Assembly (NCBI GenBank): GCA_041690355.1
Contig: JAWLHK010000016.1
Span: 1 to 43,693, forward strand
Origin: JAWLHK01 sp041690355 [NCBI: bacterium]
GTDB taxonomy: Bacteria > J088 > JAWLBW01
DNA length: 43,693 bases
Direction: 5' to 3'
Shown: piece after piece, positions 24,661-32,940 of the stretch
Layout of the letters: each line of letters begins with the position of its first letter
Numbering within the stretch: position 1 is the stretch's first letter
Program-made: the position numbers and the translations under genes
The notes under the pieces: model-generated
Seen by the model: only the letters and a program-made list of their open reading frames with translations
Databases searched by the model: none
Told to the model about the DNA's origin: nothing

Positions 24661-24784
24661 CAATTGACGATTGACGATTTACAATTGACGATTTGCGGAA
24701 AGTGACGAGTGACGAATTCCAGCAAGGACCCTGAAGTATCTCGCCCTTGGTTCGTCAGTGCTTAGTGCTTGGCGCTTGGCGCTT
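24661..24784. repeat. Heptanucleotide degenerate repeats
   Basis: Consecutive 7-mers fit C(A/G)ATT(G/T)(A/G) from 24661 to 24695, drift into TGACGAG/TGACGAA at 24703-24716, and reappear as AGTGCTT twice and GGCGCTT twice at 24757-24784. The 7-nt period is strict within each run. There is no coding potential. It lies upstream of the mla promoter. Confidence 0.75.
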
Positions 24785-24807
24785 CATCCGCGCCTCGTCC
24801 CAGAGTC

Positions 24808-24829
24808 GAAAGCGAGGGGGCGCGCTTTC
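24808..24829 (-). terminator. Hairpin at the end of the SNase-like gene
   Basis: GAAAGCG (24808-24814) and CGCTTTC (24823-24829) form a 7-bp stem directly after the minus-strand stop codon. There is no T-run, so it is a weak terminator. Confidence 0.35.
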
Positions 24830-25291
24830 TCACCGCCCCGAAGAGCGCAGGCGGGTCGCCAGGGGAACCTTGCGCCGGCCCCGCCGGGGGGGGAAGTCAG
24901 GGCGGAACGGATTGGGCTGCGGCCCCATCCCCATGTAGTGGGGCACCGCCACCCCCGCCTCGATCAGCCGATCCGCAAGCTCGGCTCCATCCGGAAAGAA
25001 GACCCGCACCATGCGCCGCCCATACGGTTTGAAGCGGGGGGGTATCATGAAGTGCGCGGGAAGGTCGAGAAAGCAGAAGCGCAACGTCTTGCCCTCGGTG
25101 AGCTCCAGCGCCTGCTGACGCGCGTGTTCGGCGATGGTCTGCGTCCAGCCCGAAGGTTCGGGCGTATTCGCGCCGAACAGCCGATGCACCGAACGCCGGT
25201 AGACGTCGTCGTGCTCCCGGATATCCACTTCGACGATGTCGCCGGCAAGCCAGCGAACGCAATAGCCGATCTCGATGCCACCCTGCTCCAC
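24830..25291 (-). CDS. Staphylococcal nuclease-like (SNase fold) protein
   Basis: 153 residues from the GTG at 25291. An OB-fold pattern of SNase is seen: GDIVEVDI, RLFGANTPE, EHARQQALELTEGKTL and KPYGRRMVRVFF then DGAELADRLIEAGVAVP. Positions equivalent to catalytic Arg35, Glu43 and Arg87 are kept (R37, E45, R92), but the calcium ligand Asp40 is Asn42. There is no signal peptide, so it is cytoplasmic. Promoter TTCACC-17-TATACT places +1 on the GTG, so translation is probably leaderless; a longer frame to 25393 would cross this promoter. Activity could be reduced nuclease or nucleic-acid binding only. Confidence 0.75.
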   Translation of the reverse strand: MEQGGIEIGYCVRWLAGDIVEVDIREHDDVYRRSVHRLFGANTPEPSGWTQTIAEHARQQALELTEGKTLRFCFLDLPAHFMIPPRFKPYGRRMVRVFFPDGAELADRLIEAGVAVPHYMGMGPQPNPFRPDFPPRRGRRKVPLATRLRSSGR

Positions 25292-25297
25292 GGCCTC

Positions 25298-25326
25298 AGT
25301 ATAGGCGCATCGGCAGCGGCGGTGAA
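25298..25326 (-). promoter_or_regulatory. Promoter of the SNase-like gene (leaderless)
   Basis: Minus strand TTCACC (25326-25321), 17 bp, TATACT (25303-25298). +1 at 25291 is the G of the GTG start codon. Confidence 0.65.
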
Positions 25327-25378
25327 GGGAGTCGCCGGATCGCCGCGGAATTCGATGGCAAGCGGGTGCGAACGCTGT

Positions 25379-25407
25379 TTGGCAAGCCTTCACGCGGGTG
25401 GTATGAT
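25379..25407 (+). promoter_or_regulatory. Promoter of the small lipoprotein gene
   Basis: TTGGCA (25379-25384), 17 bp, TATGAT (25402-25407). +1 near 25414 leaves a 24-nt leader that includes the GCGGAG SD, in contrast to the leaderless genes around it. Confidence 0.7.
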
Positions 25408-25437
25408 CACCGGTTCCACCTCTCTGCGGAGCGCATC

Positions 25438-26094
25438 ATGTACCGGCGGATCCTGCTTGCACCCATCCTGGCAACCATGGTTCTGCTGGCCTCGTGCGCG
25501 ACCGGCAACGCTCAAGAACGGAAGGATACCTCCATGGATCTTCGGACGCTGCTCGACCAGAAGAACGTCACGCTGCAACAGATTCGCGACCACCTGACGC
25601 CGCTCCCGCGCGAGGAGCGTATCCGCCAGGCCCTCGACCTCAAGCGCGGCCAGATGAAGCTGCTGTGGACGCTCACGGAGAACAGCGAGCGCCTGCGCAT
25701 GGACGAGATCGTGCCGCCGGATTCGAAGCCGCTCGAGCCGGTCCCCTTCGAGGGGCTGAACAACCAGCCGATCTACCGCTACTTCCAGAAGGTCATGTAC
25801 CGCACGCCCGACGGCAAGATCGCCGGCTACAACAACTCCGACGCCGCCTGGTTCGCGGGCCCCGGCTACTACATCATGAACGAGAACGACAAGGGGATGT
25901 TCGTCGACTATACGCAGATCCCCAAGGAGAAGCCCGCCTCGTGGCCGCCCATCAAGGAGAACACCGAGGGGCTCTCGCAGTTCGTCTACGGCAACATGCA
26001 CGACTACCTGCGGCGCATCCACGACCTCTTCATCATCGGCCGCGCCTACCGCCACGGTAAGGAGTCGGGGAATTATTTCATCCTGATTCGCTGA
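25438..26094 (+). CDS. Lipoprotein of unknown function
   Basis: 218 residues. Signal peptide with lipobox LASC (Cys20). The mature part has a helical, charged segment (about 36-85) and then a Tyr/Pro/Asn-rich domain with YFQKVMYRTPDGKIAGY, PGYYIMNENDKGMF and YGNMHDYLRRIHDLF. I do not recognise a family. SD GGAG lies 8 nt before the ATG, and a near-consensus sigma70 promoter is upstream, so expression may be strong. It is monocistronic and ends at a perfect terminator. Confidence 0.8.
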   Translation: MYRRILLAPILATMVLLASCATGNAQERKDTSMDLRTLLDQKNVTLQQIRDHLTPLPREERIRQALDLKRGQMKLLWTLTENSERLRMDEIVPPDSKPLEPVPFEGLNNQPIYRYFQKVMYRTPDGKIAGYNNSDAAWFAGPGYYIMNENDKGMFVDYTQIPKEKPASWPPIKENTEGLSQFVYGNMHDYLRRIHDLFIIGRAYRHGKESGNYFILIR

Positions 26095-26124
26095 CGATTC
26101 ACCAACAGCTCCATGCAGATGTAA

Positions 26125-26154
26125 AAAAACGCCCACGGTTCCGTGGGCGTTTTT
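26125..26154. terminator. Rho-independent terminator
   Basis: AAAAACGCCCACGG (26125-26138), loop TT, CCGTGGGCGTTTTT (26141-26154): a perfect 14-bp stem ending the lipoprotein gene, usable on both strands. The next 220 bp to the PIN gene contain no gene that I can support. Confidence 0.95.
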
Positions 26155-26374
26155 GCGTGGATAAAAGAACTACTCCGGCATGCCCGTGGCCGTCCGATCC
26201 GTGCTACCCGGATATCGCCTTCCCGGCTGATTCCACGTGCTGCGATGCACGCCTTCGGATACAAACCACGGGTCCTCGACACGGCCCGCCCGCAAGCGAC
26301 AACGGGCCATTGCGCTCCTATGCTTTCATGCCCCCATGACAGCGTATGTGCTATCATGGGATCGACGGGAAAAC

Positions 26375-26794
26375 ATGAAGATTGTCGTCGATACGAATGT
26401 GCTGCTGGCCGCGCTTCGCCATCGCGGTCCGAGCGCGAGTGTCGAAGTCCTGCGCCGGTGCCTGACGGGTCAGGCACAGCCACTCGTGGGTACCGCCCTC
26501 TTCCTCGAATACGAAAGCGTATTTGCACGAACCGAACCTTTTCGCGGAAGCGTCCTCTCCATCCAGGAACGCACGGAGGTTCTCGACGCCTTTCTCTCGG
26601 TCTGCGCATGGACGAAAATATATTTTGGATGGCGACCGAACCTGCCGGACGAGGGCGACAATCATCTGCTCGAATTGGCCATCGCCGGTGGTGCGGAAGC
26701 CGTCGTTACCAAAAACGTACGGCACTTCCGGGTTTCCGAACTGCGGTTTCCGCTTCGCATCTTGACGCCCGAGCAGTTTATCCAGGAGAAATAG
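26375..26794 (+). CDS. PIN-domain toxin (putative ribonuclease)
   Basis: 139 residues. The PIN fold is clear: VVDTNVLLAAL with Asp6, an acidic residue at Glu45 (FLEYESVF), PDEGDNHLLELA with the third acidic group, and AVVTKNVRHF near the end. These residues bind the metal that cleaves RNA. It matches the COG1569-type toxin of toxin-antitoxin pairs. Its stop is 1 nt before the RHH gene, which is the likely antitoxin. A TATCAT -10 at 26352-26357 would start RNA 11 nt upstream. Some AT-rich codons (around 26615-26635) differ from neighbours, hinting at transfer. Toxin-first order is opposite to vapBC. Confidence 0.85.
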   Translation: MKIVVDTNVLLAALRHRGPSASVEVLRRCLTGQAQPLVGTALFLEYESVFARTEPFRGSVLSIQERTEVLDAFLSVCAWTKIYFGWRPNLPDEGDNHLLELAIAGGAEAVVTKNVRHFRVSELRFPLRILTPEQFIQEK

Positions 26795-26795
26795 G

Positions 26796-27020
26796 ATGCC
26801 CACCCTCACCATACGGCTGCCCGAAGAGAAGCACGATCGCCTGCGCAACCTTGCCAAAGCCCGGGGTATCAGCCTCAACAAGCTGATCGATGAGCTGGCG
26901 ACGCAGGCGCTCGTCGAACAGGATGTCGCCACCCGTTTTCTCACCAGGGCGCAGCGCGGGTCACCGAAGCGCGCGTTGGCCTTGCTGAAGAAGATTGAAC
27001 AGGCCGGCAAGGGAGAATAG
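26796..27020 (+). CDS. Ribbon-helix-helix antitoxin
   Basis: 74 residues. The N-terminal TLTIRLPEEKHDRLRNLAKARGISLNKLIDELA is the beta-strand, helix, helix pattern of an Arc/CopG-type dimeric DNA-binding domain (read in two parts, 3-18 and 19-35). The charged C-terminal tail likely binds and blocks the PIN toxin. SD AGGAG is inside the end of the toxin gene, and the start is 1 nt after its stop, so the two are translationally coupled. It probably autorepresses the pair. Confidence 0.82.
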   Translation: MPTLTIRLPEEKHDRLRNLAKARGISLNKLIDELATQALVEQDVATRFLTRAQRGSPKRALALLKKIEQAGKGE

Positions 27021-27054
27021 CGCATCTGCCTTCACTCTTGGGGCGGGCAAAGAA

Positions 27055-27088
27055 AACGGGGGGAACCGGCAATCCGGTTCCCCCCGTT
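27055..27088. terminator. Perfect 15-bp terminator hairpin
   Basis: AACGGGGGGAACCGG (27055-27069), loop CAAT, CCGGTTCCCCCCGTT (27074-27088). It lies between the convergent toxin-antitoxin pair and the Fe-S oxidoreductase gene; the A-rich left flank favours leftward termination. Confidence 0.85.
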
Positions 27089-27112
27089 CAATTCCGTGCG
27101 GAAGATTCCGCG

Positions 27113-29152
27113 TCAGGCCTGGGCGGGCTGCTTGCGCACCATGGCCTTGTCGACCAGCTCGATGACGTCGAGCACCTTGACGGTCTCTTCGGCGCCCTTC
27201 TGCTTGTTCGCATCGTCGATCATCGTCATGCAGAACGGGCAGGAGACGGCCACCGTCTTCGCTCCCGTTTCCATGAGCTGATCGTAGCGGGCCGAGTTGA
27301 CGCGCGGCGCATCCTCTTCCATCCACATGCGGGCGCCGCCGGCGCCGCAGCACATGCTGTTTTCCTTGTGGCGGCCGGCTTCCTTGACGCTCTTGCCGGT
27401 CGCCTTCTCGATGAGGTTGCGCGGACTGTCGTAGTGGCCGTTGTAGCGCCCGAGGTAGCAGGGGTCGTGGTAGGTGACATCCCCTTCGGTCTTCATCGGG
27501 TCGAGCTTGATCTTGCCCTGGGCCACCAGGTCGCCGATGAGTTGCGTCGAGTGCACGACCTCGAACTTGGCGCCGAGCTGCGGATACTCGTTGCCGATCG
27601 TGTTCAGGCAGTGCGGACAGTGGGCGACGACCTTCTTCGCCTTGTGCGAGTTCAGGCTCTCGATGTTCATCTGGGCCATGATCTGCCACAGATACTCGTT
27701 GCCGGCGCGGCGGGCAGTGTCGCCCGAGCACGATTCTTCCATCATGACGCCGTAGTCGATGCCGGCTTCCTTGAAGATGTTGACCATCGACTGGGCGATC
27801 TTCTTGTTGCGGTCGTCGTAGCTGGCCGCGCAGCCGACCCAGTACACGTATTCCGCCGACTCATTCTCGTCGAGGAAGCGCACGTCGAGCCCTTCGGCCC
27901 AGTCGAAACGCTGATCGGCGCCCAGGTTCCACGGGTTGCCGTTACGCTCCATGCCCTGGAAGGTGCGGGTGAGTTCCTTGGGGAACTCGTTGAGGTTGGT
28001 CACCAGGTAGCGGCGCATGGCCACGATGCGGTCGACGTGGTCGATCATGACCGGGCAGGCCGTTTCGCAGTTGCGGCAGGTCGTGCACGACCAGATGACC
28101 TCTTCGCTGATGACCGGACCGATGAGCGCCGGGCCGTCCCAGTTCTCTTCCGTTCCGCCGGCCAGCATGTGCTGGGCCTTGGCGTACAGGTGGTCGCGCT
28201 GGTCGTTGATGAGCTTCTTCGGCGACAGCGGCTTGTCGGTGGCCCACGCCGGGCAGGACTGCTGACAGCGTCCGCACTCGGTGCAGGTGTACATGTCGAG
28301 CACGTCCTTCCACGAGTAATCCTCGATGCGGCCGGCGCCGATGTTCTCTTCGCGCTCGACGCGCCCCTCGAGGTCGTCGATGAACGACAGGGCCCCCGAC
28401 GGCTGCAGGTTGCGGAAGAAGACGTTGCCGACGGCCGTGATGACGTGGAAGTGCTTGCCGTAGGGGAGGAAGTTGAGGAAGACGACGACGGTCGCGACGT
28501 GAATGTAGTAGTTCAGCGCGCCGAAGCCCTCGAGAAACGCCTGGCTTCCAATGTTCTCGAAGAGCGGCGTCAGAATCCAGCCCGAGGCCGGCGACCAGTT
28601 CATGAGGGCGATGAGCGCCTCGTCGTGACCCGTCAGGCCGCGCTTCGCGAGCACGTACTCGGCCGCGTCATAGAACAGGTCGGTCAGCATCAGGGTGCCG
28701 ATCATGCCGAGAATGAAGACCGCTTCGCCCGAGTAGGTCAGGCGGTCGGGCTTCGACACCAGCCGGCGGTAGAGCGCCATGGTCACGCCGACGAGCACGA
28801 TGGGCTCGATGATGTCCTTGGCGGCGATGTAGACCAGCCCCGGCGGCGAGGCGAAGATCGTGTAGAATAGGTCGGGGGCGAAGGCCAGCACGTAGAGCGA
28901 AACCGTGCGGATGGCCAGCACCGAGAACCCGGCGAAGATCATGAGGTGAAACATGCCCGCGTACGGGTCCTTGAACATCCGCTGCTGCGCGAGGGCGTAG
29001 CGCAGCACGGCGAGGACACGCTCGGGAATGCGGTCGAGCCGGTTCGACTTCTTCGTCGTGCGCAGCGCGAGCCGCGTACGGCCGAGTGCCGTCCAGGCGA
29101 AGGCGCCCAGAGCGACGATGAGAATCAGTGCAACGATGATTGGCCGGATCAT
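27113..29152 (-). CDS. Membrane Fe-S oxidoreductase (EMO-type, Etf:quinone electron transfer)
   Basis: 679 residues. The N-terminal 250 residues hold about six membrane helices of NarI/cytochrome-b-like type with histidines for haem. Two [4Fe-4S] motifs follow: CTECGRCQQSCP (about 290) and CTTCRNCETACP (about 355). Then come two CCG domains of the HdrD/GlpC type, including HCPHC, MCCGAGGARM (about 600) and CPFC. This fused NarI-HdrD layout is that of EMO, the oxidoreductase that takes electrons from reduced Etf to menaquinone in fatty-acid oxidisers. etfAB and an acyl-CoA dehydrogenase lie upstream on the same strand. SD AAGGAGG precedes the ATG, 27 nt after the hydrolase gene, with which it is likely cotranscribed. 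Confidence 0.9.
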   Translation of the reverse strand: MIRPIIVALILIVALGAFAWTALGRTRLALRTTKKSNRLDRIPERVLAVLRYALAQQRMFKDPYAGMFHLMIFAGFSVLAIRTVSLYVLAFAPDLFYTIFASPPGLVYIAAKDIIEPIVLVGVTMALYRRLVSKPDRLTYSGEAVFILGMIGTLMLTDLFYDAAEYVLAKRGLTGHDEALIALMNWSPASGWILTPLFENIGSQAFLEGFGALNYYIHVATVVVFLNFLPYGKHFHVITAVGNVFFRNLQPSGALSFIDDLEGRVEREENIGAGRIEDYSWKDVLDMYTCTECGRCQQSCPAWATDKPLSPKKLINDQRDHLYAKAQHMLAGGTEENWDGPALIGPVISEEVIWSCTTCRNCETACPVMIDHVDRIVAMRRYLVTNLNEFPKELTRTFQGMERNGNPWNLGADQRFDWAEGLDVRFLDENESAEYVYWVGCAASYDDRNKKIAQSMVNIFKEAGIDYGVMMEESCSGDTARRAGNEYLWQIMAQMNIESLNSHKAKKVVAHCPHCLNTIGNEYPQLGAKFEVVHSTQLIGDLVAQGKIKLDPMKTEGDVTYHDPCYLGRYNGHYDSPRNLIEKATGKSVKEAGRHKENSMCCGAGGARMWMEEDAPRVNSARYDQLMETGAKTVAVSCPFCMTMIDDANKQKGAEETVKVLDVIELVDKAMVRKQPAQA

Positions 29153-29179
29153 GCGGTGGCCTCCTTCAAGAACCTTGCG

Positions 29180-30007
29180 TCAGGTTTCAGATATCGTCTG
29201 CGCCCCGCCCGACCACTCCCGGGTCAGGCGAAGCGCGAAATTCTTCAGCGCCGACGCGAGCGCTGCGGGCGCTTCGAGCATCGGCATGTGTCCAACATCC
29301 TTGAGCAGCACCAGCTCGGCGCCGGATATCTCGGCGGCCAGAAAGCGGGCATACTGCTCGCGCGTCAGCGAGTCCTTCGTTCCCCCCACGACCAGGGCCG
29401 GACACATGATCGCCTTCACGCGGTCGAGCGCATCCCACCGGTCGGCCGCACGGAAATCGCGGAGGAACAGCTCGCGCGGCGTCTCCATCAGCTCCCGGCG
29501 CGCCATCTCGAGCGTCTCTTCCGGCGTTCCGGGGGCGTACAAGGTGCCCGCCACCCCCGCCCACGTTGCGCCGTCGGCGTACTCCATCAGCTCGAAGAGC
29601 GCCGGCATCACCCGCAGCCGCGCCCCCGTGCTGACAAGGGCCAGAGCACCCGGACGATGCCCCGCCAGCGCATATTCGAGGGCGATGGCGCCCCCCATGC
29701 TGTGCCCGACGGGAACGATCCGGTCGAGCGGCAGCGCCGGGCGGAATTCCGCAAGGTACTCCGCGAGCCACTGCGCCCACCCGTCGACCGAGTCTCTCAG
29801 CTCCCCTTCGCTGCGGCCGTGACCGGGCAGGCTGAAGAGCAGCTGGTGCACCTCGCCGCGCAGCGCGCGGAACTGGGGAAGCCAGTGGTTCCGGTTGCCC
29901 CCCGCGCCGTGCAGGTAAACGAAGACCGGGCGCCCGTCCTGCAGGTCGCCCAGATCGGCGAGCAGATCAGTTCGCACACGCCACCCCGCAATGCCTGCGC
30001 ACCGCAC
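29180..30007 (-). CDS. Alpha/beta hydrolase
   Basis: 275 residues. Oxyanion motif LHGAGGN, nucleophile elbow GHSMGG with Ser103, Asp in GGTKDSLT (about 219) and His in VGHMPML (about 245) complete the catalytic triad. It resembles esterases and thioesterase-like hydrolases; the substrate is unknown, though the position beside EMO and the acyl-CoA genes suggests a CoA or ester substrate. Start is the GTG at 30007; a TATACT box at 30024-30019 would start RNA 5 nt upstream and no SD is present, so this is another short-leader gene. The EMO gene follows 27 nt later. Confidence 0.88.
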   Translation of the reverse strand: MRCAGIAGWRVRTDLLADLGDLQDGRPVFVYLHGAGGNRNHWLPQFRALRGEVHQLLFSLPGHGRSEGELRDSVDGWAQWLAEYLAEFRPALPLDRIVPVGHSMGGAIALEYALAGHRPGALALVSTGARLRVMPALFELMEYADGATWAGVAGTLYAPGTPEETLEMARRELMETPRELFLRDFRAADRWDALDRVKAIMCPALVVGGTKDSLTREQYARFLAAEISGAELVLLKDVGHMPMLEAPAALASALKNFALRLTREWSGGAQTISET

Positions 30008-30069
30008 CGTAACGGAACAGTATAGCGCGATCGGCCGCTTTCATGCCAGCCCGCGTCATGGCCGCGGCC

Positions 30070-31098
30070 TCACGAAGCGAGCGCAAAGGCCACCGGTTCG
30101 TCGCTGATCCGGGCATAACGATACGCTTCTCCCTGCTGCTCGAGGCGGATTTCGCCCCGCACCGCCATCATCTCGAGGTTCCCCAGGATCTCGCTGAATC
30201 CCAGAAAGACCTCGAAGTCCTTCAGGCGACGGTAGTAGGTCTGGCAGAGCTCGAAGGCCTGGGCCGGCTGTTCGAGCATGCGAAACAGTTTGCCCTGCCG
30301 GCGCGCGTAGAACGCGGCGAGCGACTCGGCCAGCGCGCGCGCATCGGTCACGAAGGGACCATGGGCGGGGAGCGCGAGCGACAGCGGCTCGCGCAGGATC
30401 TTCGAGAGGGAATCGAAGTAGGTGACGAGGCTCGGAAACTTCTCGGCCTGCGCGTTCAGCTCGAACAGCGGATTCGGCGAGATGGTCTTGAGCAGGTGAT
30501 CGCCCGTCACCGCGACCCCGTCGTTCCCCAGAAAATAGGCGACGCACCCCGGCGTGTGGCCGGGCACTTCGACGACGCGCGCTTCGAAGCGGTCGAAGGG
30601 GATCCGGTCGTCGTGGCGCACCTCGCGGATGCCGTCGTGAAGCGGCTGCGCATGTTCGCGGTTCCCCGCCATGACCACGCCCAGGTGCTCGACGAGCGAC
30701 TCGGGAAAGCCGTGCCGGATGAATTCGCGGCGGTAGAGCCGGCGCACGAACTCCGATTCCTCGGCATCCTGCTCCTGCACCTTGTTCCAGTCACCCCGGT
30801 GGAGAAAAATCTCGGCGCCCAGCTCCTGAAAGAGCCGCGCATTGCCGTAGTGATCGATGTGCCCGTGCGTGAGCAGCACGCGGCGGATGTCGCCGAGCGC
30901 ATAGCCGAGCTTCCGCAACGCCTTCTCGAGCCACCGTCGGCTCGCCGGGGCGTGGATGCCCGTATCGATCAGGGTCGGGAGGGAATCTTCGACGAAATAG
31001 AAATGGACGTGCCGTCCCGCCTGCGGAAACGGAATTTCCATCGTGAGGGGATGGACCCGCAGGGCGGCCAACCGGGCGGTCATCGTTTCGAAGTCCAT
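30070..31098 (-). CDS. MBL-fold metallo-hydrolase
   Basis: 342 residues. The metal motif THGHIDH (H78, H80, D82, H83), a later GHTPGC with His, and TGDHLL supply the two-zinc site of a metallo-beta-lactamase-fold hydrolase. The C-terminal helical domain (about 250-340) is as in the long RNase-J-unrelated MBL hydrolases that often neighbour acyl-CoA genes and may cleave thioesters. The ATG at 31098 has SD GGGAG. It follows etfA with a strong terminator in between, so it depends on read-through or an unseen promoter. Substrate undetermined. Confidence 0.87.
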   Translation of the reverse strand: MDFETMTARLAALRVHPLTMEIPFPQAGRHVHFYFVEDSLPTLIDTGIHAPASRRWLEKALRKLGYALGDIRRVLLTHGHIDHYGNARLFQELGAEIFLHRGDWNKVQEQDAEESEFVRRLYRREFIRHGFPESLVEHLGVVMAGNREHAQPLHDGIREVRHDDRIPFDRFEARVVEVPGHTPGCVAYFLGNDGVAVTGDHLLKTISPNPLFELNAQAEKFPSLVTYFDSLSKILREPLSLALPAHGPFVTDARALAESLAAFYARRQGKLFRMLEQPAQAFELCQTYYRRLKDFEVFLGFSEILGNLEMMAVRGEIRLEQQGEAYRYARISDEPVAFALAS

Positions 31099-31114
31099 GC
31101 TTCTCCCGGAAGGC

Positions 31115-31157
31115 GGAAAAAACAAAAAGCGGGGGCCGGCGCCGGGCCGGCCCCCGC
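31115..31157 (-). terminator. Terminator after etfA
   Basis: On the minus strand a 12-bp stem, GCGGGGGCCGGC (31157-31146) with GCCGGCCCCCGC (31140-31129), is followed by TTTTTGTTTTTT. The tract ends about 17 nt before the MBL hydrolase start codon. Confidence 0.9.
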
Positions 31158-31164
31158 GCGAACC

Positions 31165-32127
31165 TCAGGCGCCGACGCCCGCCTTCTTGAACTCGTCGAC
31201 GAGTTCGGGAACGACCTTGAACAGGTCGCCGATGAGACCGTAGTCCGCACCCTGGAAGATCGGGGCCTCGCCGTCCTTGTTGATGGCGACGATGACCTTC
31301 GAGTCCTTCATGCCGGCCCAGTGCTGAATCGCGCCGGAGATGCCGACGGCGATGTACAGCTCGGGGGCGACGACCTTACCGGTCTGCCCGACCTGCATGT
31401 CGTTGGGCACCCAGCCGGCGTCGACCGCCGCGCGGCTCGCGCCCATGGCGGCGCCGAGGGCGTCGGCGAGCTGCTCGATGGGCTTGAAGTCGCCCTTCGT
31501 GCCGCGGCCGCCCGAAACGACGATGCGCGCTTCGGTCAGGCCCGGACGATCGCTCTTGGTTTCGTCGAAGCTGACGAACTTGGTCTTCGGCGTGCCCGGA
31601 TCGGCGCTGACCGTTTCCTTGGCCGAGGCGCCGCCGGTGGCTTCTGCCGGGCTGTAGGCCGTGCCGCGCACCGAGGCGACCACGACCGGCGTCGTCACTT
31701 CGACCGAAGCGATGACGTTGCCGGCGAACATCGGACGCTTGAACGCCTTGGCGCCCAGCACTTCCGTAATGTCGCTGGCCATGCCGGCACCCAGGCGGGC
31801 GGCGACGCGGGGCAGCAGGTCCTTGCCCGTCGTCGTGCTGGTCATGAGCACCAGCTCGGCCCCTTCGGCCTTGGCGACGTCGGCCACGACCTTGCCGTAC
31901 GATTCGGCCAGGTAGCGCTCGAGAACCGGGTTATCGGCCACCAGCACCTTCGAGGCGCCGTAGCCGGTCAGTTTGTCGGCCACTTCGCCGACGTTCGAAC
32001 CCAGGACGAGGATGGCGTAGTCGCCGCCCGTCTTTTCGGCCGCCGCGCGGGCGGCGCTCACCGCCGACAGGGTCGCCGAACGGAGCTGTCCCAGGTACTG
32101 CTCTGCAACAACAAGAATCTTTGCCAT
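31165..32127 (-). CDS. etfA: Electron transfer flavoprotein alpha subunit
   Basis: 320 residues, standard length. The N-terminal adenine-nucleotide-hydrolase-like domain is followed by the FAD domain with [10 protein letters not shown], the [15 protein letters not shown] signature and [15 protein letters not shown]. It receives electrons from acyl-CoA dehydrogenase and passes them to the quinone pool, here probably through the EMO oxidoreductase at 27113. SD AAGGAG precedes the ATG, 23 nt after etfB. The sequence fits the conventional, non-bifurcating type, but this is not certain. Confidence 0.96.
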   Translation of the reverse strand: MAKILVVAEQYLGQLRSATLSAVSAARAAAEKTGGDYAILVLGSNVGEVADKLTGYGASKVLVADNPVLERYLAESYGKVVADVAKAEGAELVLMTSTTTGKDLLPRVAARLGAGMASDITEVLGAKAFKRPMFAGNVIASVEVTTPVVVASVRGTAYSPAEATGGASAKETVSADPGTPKTKFVSFDETKSDRPGLTEARIVVSGGRGTKGDFKPIEQLADALGAAMGASRAAVDAGWVPNDMQVGQTGKVVAPELYIAVGISGAIQHWAGMKDSKVIVAINKDGEAPIFQGADYGLIGDLFKVVPELVDEFKKAGVGA

Positions 32128-32150
32128 GGTGATTTCTCCTTAACGCCGAA

Positions 32151-32897
32151 TTAGAGGACCTTGGCTTCGGTCTTGAGCATCTGAACCAGTTCCTGCACCG
32201 ATTCGACCTTCTTACCGGCCGAACGAGCGGGGGGAACGGTGACGCCCGTAACCTTGACCTTCGGCGCCACGTCGACGCCCAGCGAGGCGGGGGTAACTTC
32301 TTTGACTTCCTTCTTCTTGGCCTTCATGATGCCCGGGAGGCTCGCGTAGCGCGGCTCGTTCAGGCGCAGGTCGGCCGTCACGAGGGCGGGCAGCTGCAGC
32401 TCGAGGGTCTCGAGGCCGCCGTCGACTTCGCGGGTCACGGTGGCCGTCGTGCCATTCACTTCGACCTTCGAAGCGAAGCAGGCCTGGCCCCAGCCGAGGT
32501 ATTCCGCAAGCAGCTGACCGGCCTGGCTCGAGTCGTCGTCGACGGCCTGCTTGCCCATGAGCACCAGGTCGGGCTTCTCTTCTTCGACGAGCTTGGCGAG
32601 AATGCGCGCCACGGCGTCGCTGTCGATTTCGCCGTCGGCATTCACGTGGATGCCGCGGTCGCCGCCCATGGCCAGGCCCGTGCGGATCTGTTCGACCACT
32701 TCGGGCTTGCCGATGCTGACGACGACGACTTCGCCGCCATGCTTCTCTTTCAGACGCAGGGCCTCTTCAATCGCGTTCTCGTCGAACGGATTGACGACGA
32801 ACTTGACCCCTTCGAGATCGACGCCGGAGTTATCCTTCTTCAGCTTGATCTTCGTTTCGGGATCCATCAACCGCTTGGCGGTGACCAGGATTTTCAC
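32151..32897 (-). CDS. etfB: Electron transfer flavoprotein beta subunit
   Basis: 248 residues. Family signatures FVVNPFDENAIEEAL, ADGEIDSDAVARILAK, MGKQAVDDDSSQ and the C-terminal ADLRLNEPRYASLPGIMKAK are present. It binds AMP (or a second FAD in bifurcating types) and pairs with EtfA. The order acyl-CoA dehydrogenase, etfB, etfA is usual for beta-oxidation operons. SD AAGGAGG is 6 nt before the ATG. Confidence 0.96.
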   Translation of the reverse strand: MKILVTAKRLMDPETKIKLKKDNSGVDLEGVKFVVNPFDENAIEEALRLKEKHGGEVVVVSIGKPEVVEQIRTGLAMGGDRGIHVNADGEIDSDAVARILAKLVEEEKPDLVLMGKQAVDDDSSQAGQLLAEYLGWGQACFASKVEVNGTTATVTREVDGGLETLELQLPALVTADLRLNEPRYASLPGIMKAKKKEVKEVTPASLGVDVAPKVKVTGVTVPPARSAGKKVESVQELVQMLKTEAKVL

Positions 32898-32940
32898 GTA
32901 TGCCTCCTTGAAGTACTGTTTCGAATTCGGGGACTGCGAA

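Noticed and set aside
24661-24784. Heptad repeats as a CRISPR array
   Set aside because: Units are contiguous 7-mers without spacers, and no cas genes are present.
27038-28870. 610-codon plus-strand open frame
   Set aside because: Shadow of the EMO gene, whose Fe-S motifs are on the minus strand.
27113-29152. Fe-S oxidoreductase as a true heterodisulfide reductase HdrD
   Set aside because: The NarI-like membrane domain fused in front and the etf genes nearby fit EMO. No HdrABC or methanogen genes are present.
30043-32154. 703-codon plus-strand open frame
   Set aside because: Shadow of the MBL hydrolase and etfA genes.
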